Below, in pieces: positions 63,560-64,000 of a stretch of 64,000 nt of DNA. The translations under genes and the position numbers were made by a program. The notes beneath the pieces were generated by a model. It was not told where the DNA came from and ran no database searches. It saw only the letters and a program-made list of their open reading frames with translations. Each line of letters starts with the position of its first letter. Positions within the stretch are counted from its first letter, which is position 1. Origin of the DNA: Xestospongia muta (Eukaryota; Porifera; Demospongiae; Haplosclerida; Petrosiidae); contig OY848923.1 of assembly GCA_963693285.1 (NCBI GenBank), positions 8,022,451-8,086,450 of the forward strand. The letters are read 5' to 3'.

Positions 63560-64000
63560 ATATTCCTGATCTCACCCACTGTTCTTTTCACCTTATCTAC
63601 ATAATATTAGTTTTTTATATTACACGTATTGAAATGATTACTATATATATAAAAACATTTTAAACCTTGAAATTATTAATAAATTGGATTAGTTATTATT
63701 TATGATTATAATATTATTATTTTCTCTATTTTCTTTCTTTCTCCCTATTTAACACTGTTAAATTACATTGCAAGAATATTTAACTTGAAAAATTAAGCAG
63801 CTGCTAAATAGTTTATGAATATTCATATATAACTTGAACCAAGGGGATTATGTTACATTGCCCCCCAAAAAAGATAACTTAATTCATAAAAAGTAGGTAA
63901 TATACTTCCTGATCAAAGAGAACTAAAATATTGTTATTGAAATTAAGCAATACAATATATAGAATATGTATCTTTCTCACACCACCTCCTGCAAGCTAGT
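63560..64000. other. 3' flank of MIER, no gene recognised
   Basis: The stretch is very AT-rich with no open frame or repeat I can support. A minus-strand exon at the very end (about 63970-64000) cannot be excluded. Confidence 0.4.

Overview
This window looks like nuclear DNA of an early-branching animal, most probably a demosponge resembling Amphimedon (inference). The DNA is AT-rich. Genes are split by very many short GT-AG introns, often 45-60 nt. Animal-type proteins are present: DEPTOR, GIPC, MIER, lysyl oxidase with SRCR domains, an ROR-like tyrosine kinase and SAS-6. There is no bacterial-style operon, IS element, CRISPR array, rRNA or tRNA that I can see.

Twenty protein-coding genes fill about 64 kb. 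In order they are: HAUS3 (+), a CARD-SEFIR-Death adaptor (-), ANKRD13C (+), mitochondrial ferredoxin FDX2 (-), a VWA/Cache alpha2delta-like membrane protein (+), ATE1 (-), OvoA (+), an unrecognised 231-aa helical protein (-), SMARCA4/BRM (+), ERCC8/CSA (-), GIPC (+), EIF2B2 (+), DSCC1 (-), DEPTOR (+), an ROR-like kinase with a tiny ectodomain (+), an Rh ammonium transporter (+), a LOXL lysyl oxidase (-), SASS6 (+), a PP2C-like protein (-) and MIER (+). Two of these, FDX2 and the 231-aa protein, consist mostly of exons too short to stand out as open frames; I rebuilt them by joining exons in phase. Strands alternate almost perfectly, so most promoters are shared divergent intervals of 71-980 bp and most 3' ends are convergent, some only 50 bp apart.

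The genes are mainly unrelated housekeeping and signalling genes: centrosome/spindle (HAUS3, SASS6), chromatin and repair (SMARCA4, MIER, ERCC8, DSCC1), translation and proteostasis (EIF2B2, ATE1), redox and Fe-S metabolism (FDX2, OvoA), mTOR and receptor signalling (DEPTOR, GIPC, kinase), matrix (LOXL) and transport (Rh). I see no pathway-level cluster.

The unusual material is (1) the three-domain CARD-SEFIR-Death protein, (2) a 60-bp minisatellite found in three introns of two genes whose unit looks like a minimal intron plus a 9-nt microexon, (3) long CT tracts that sit directly at 3' splice sites, (4) a 1.14-kb two-variant hexamer array in a DSCC1 intron, (5) strong recurrence of the octamer GGGTGTGG/CCACACCC, and (6) a DFG-to-NFG tyrosine kinase almost without an ectodomain.
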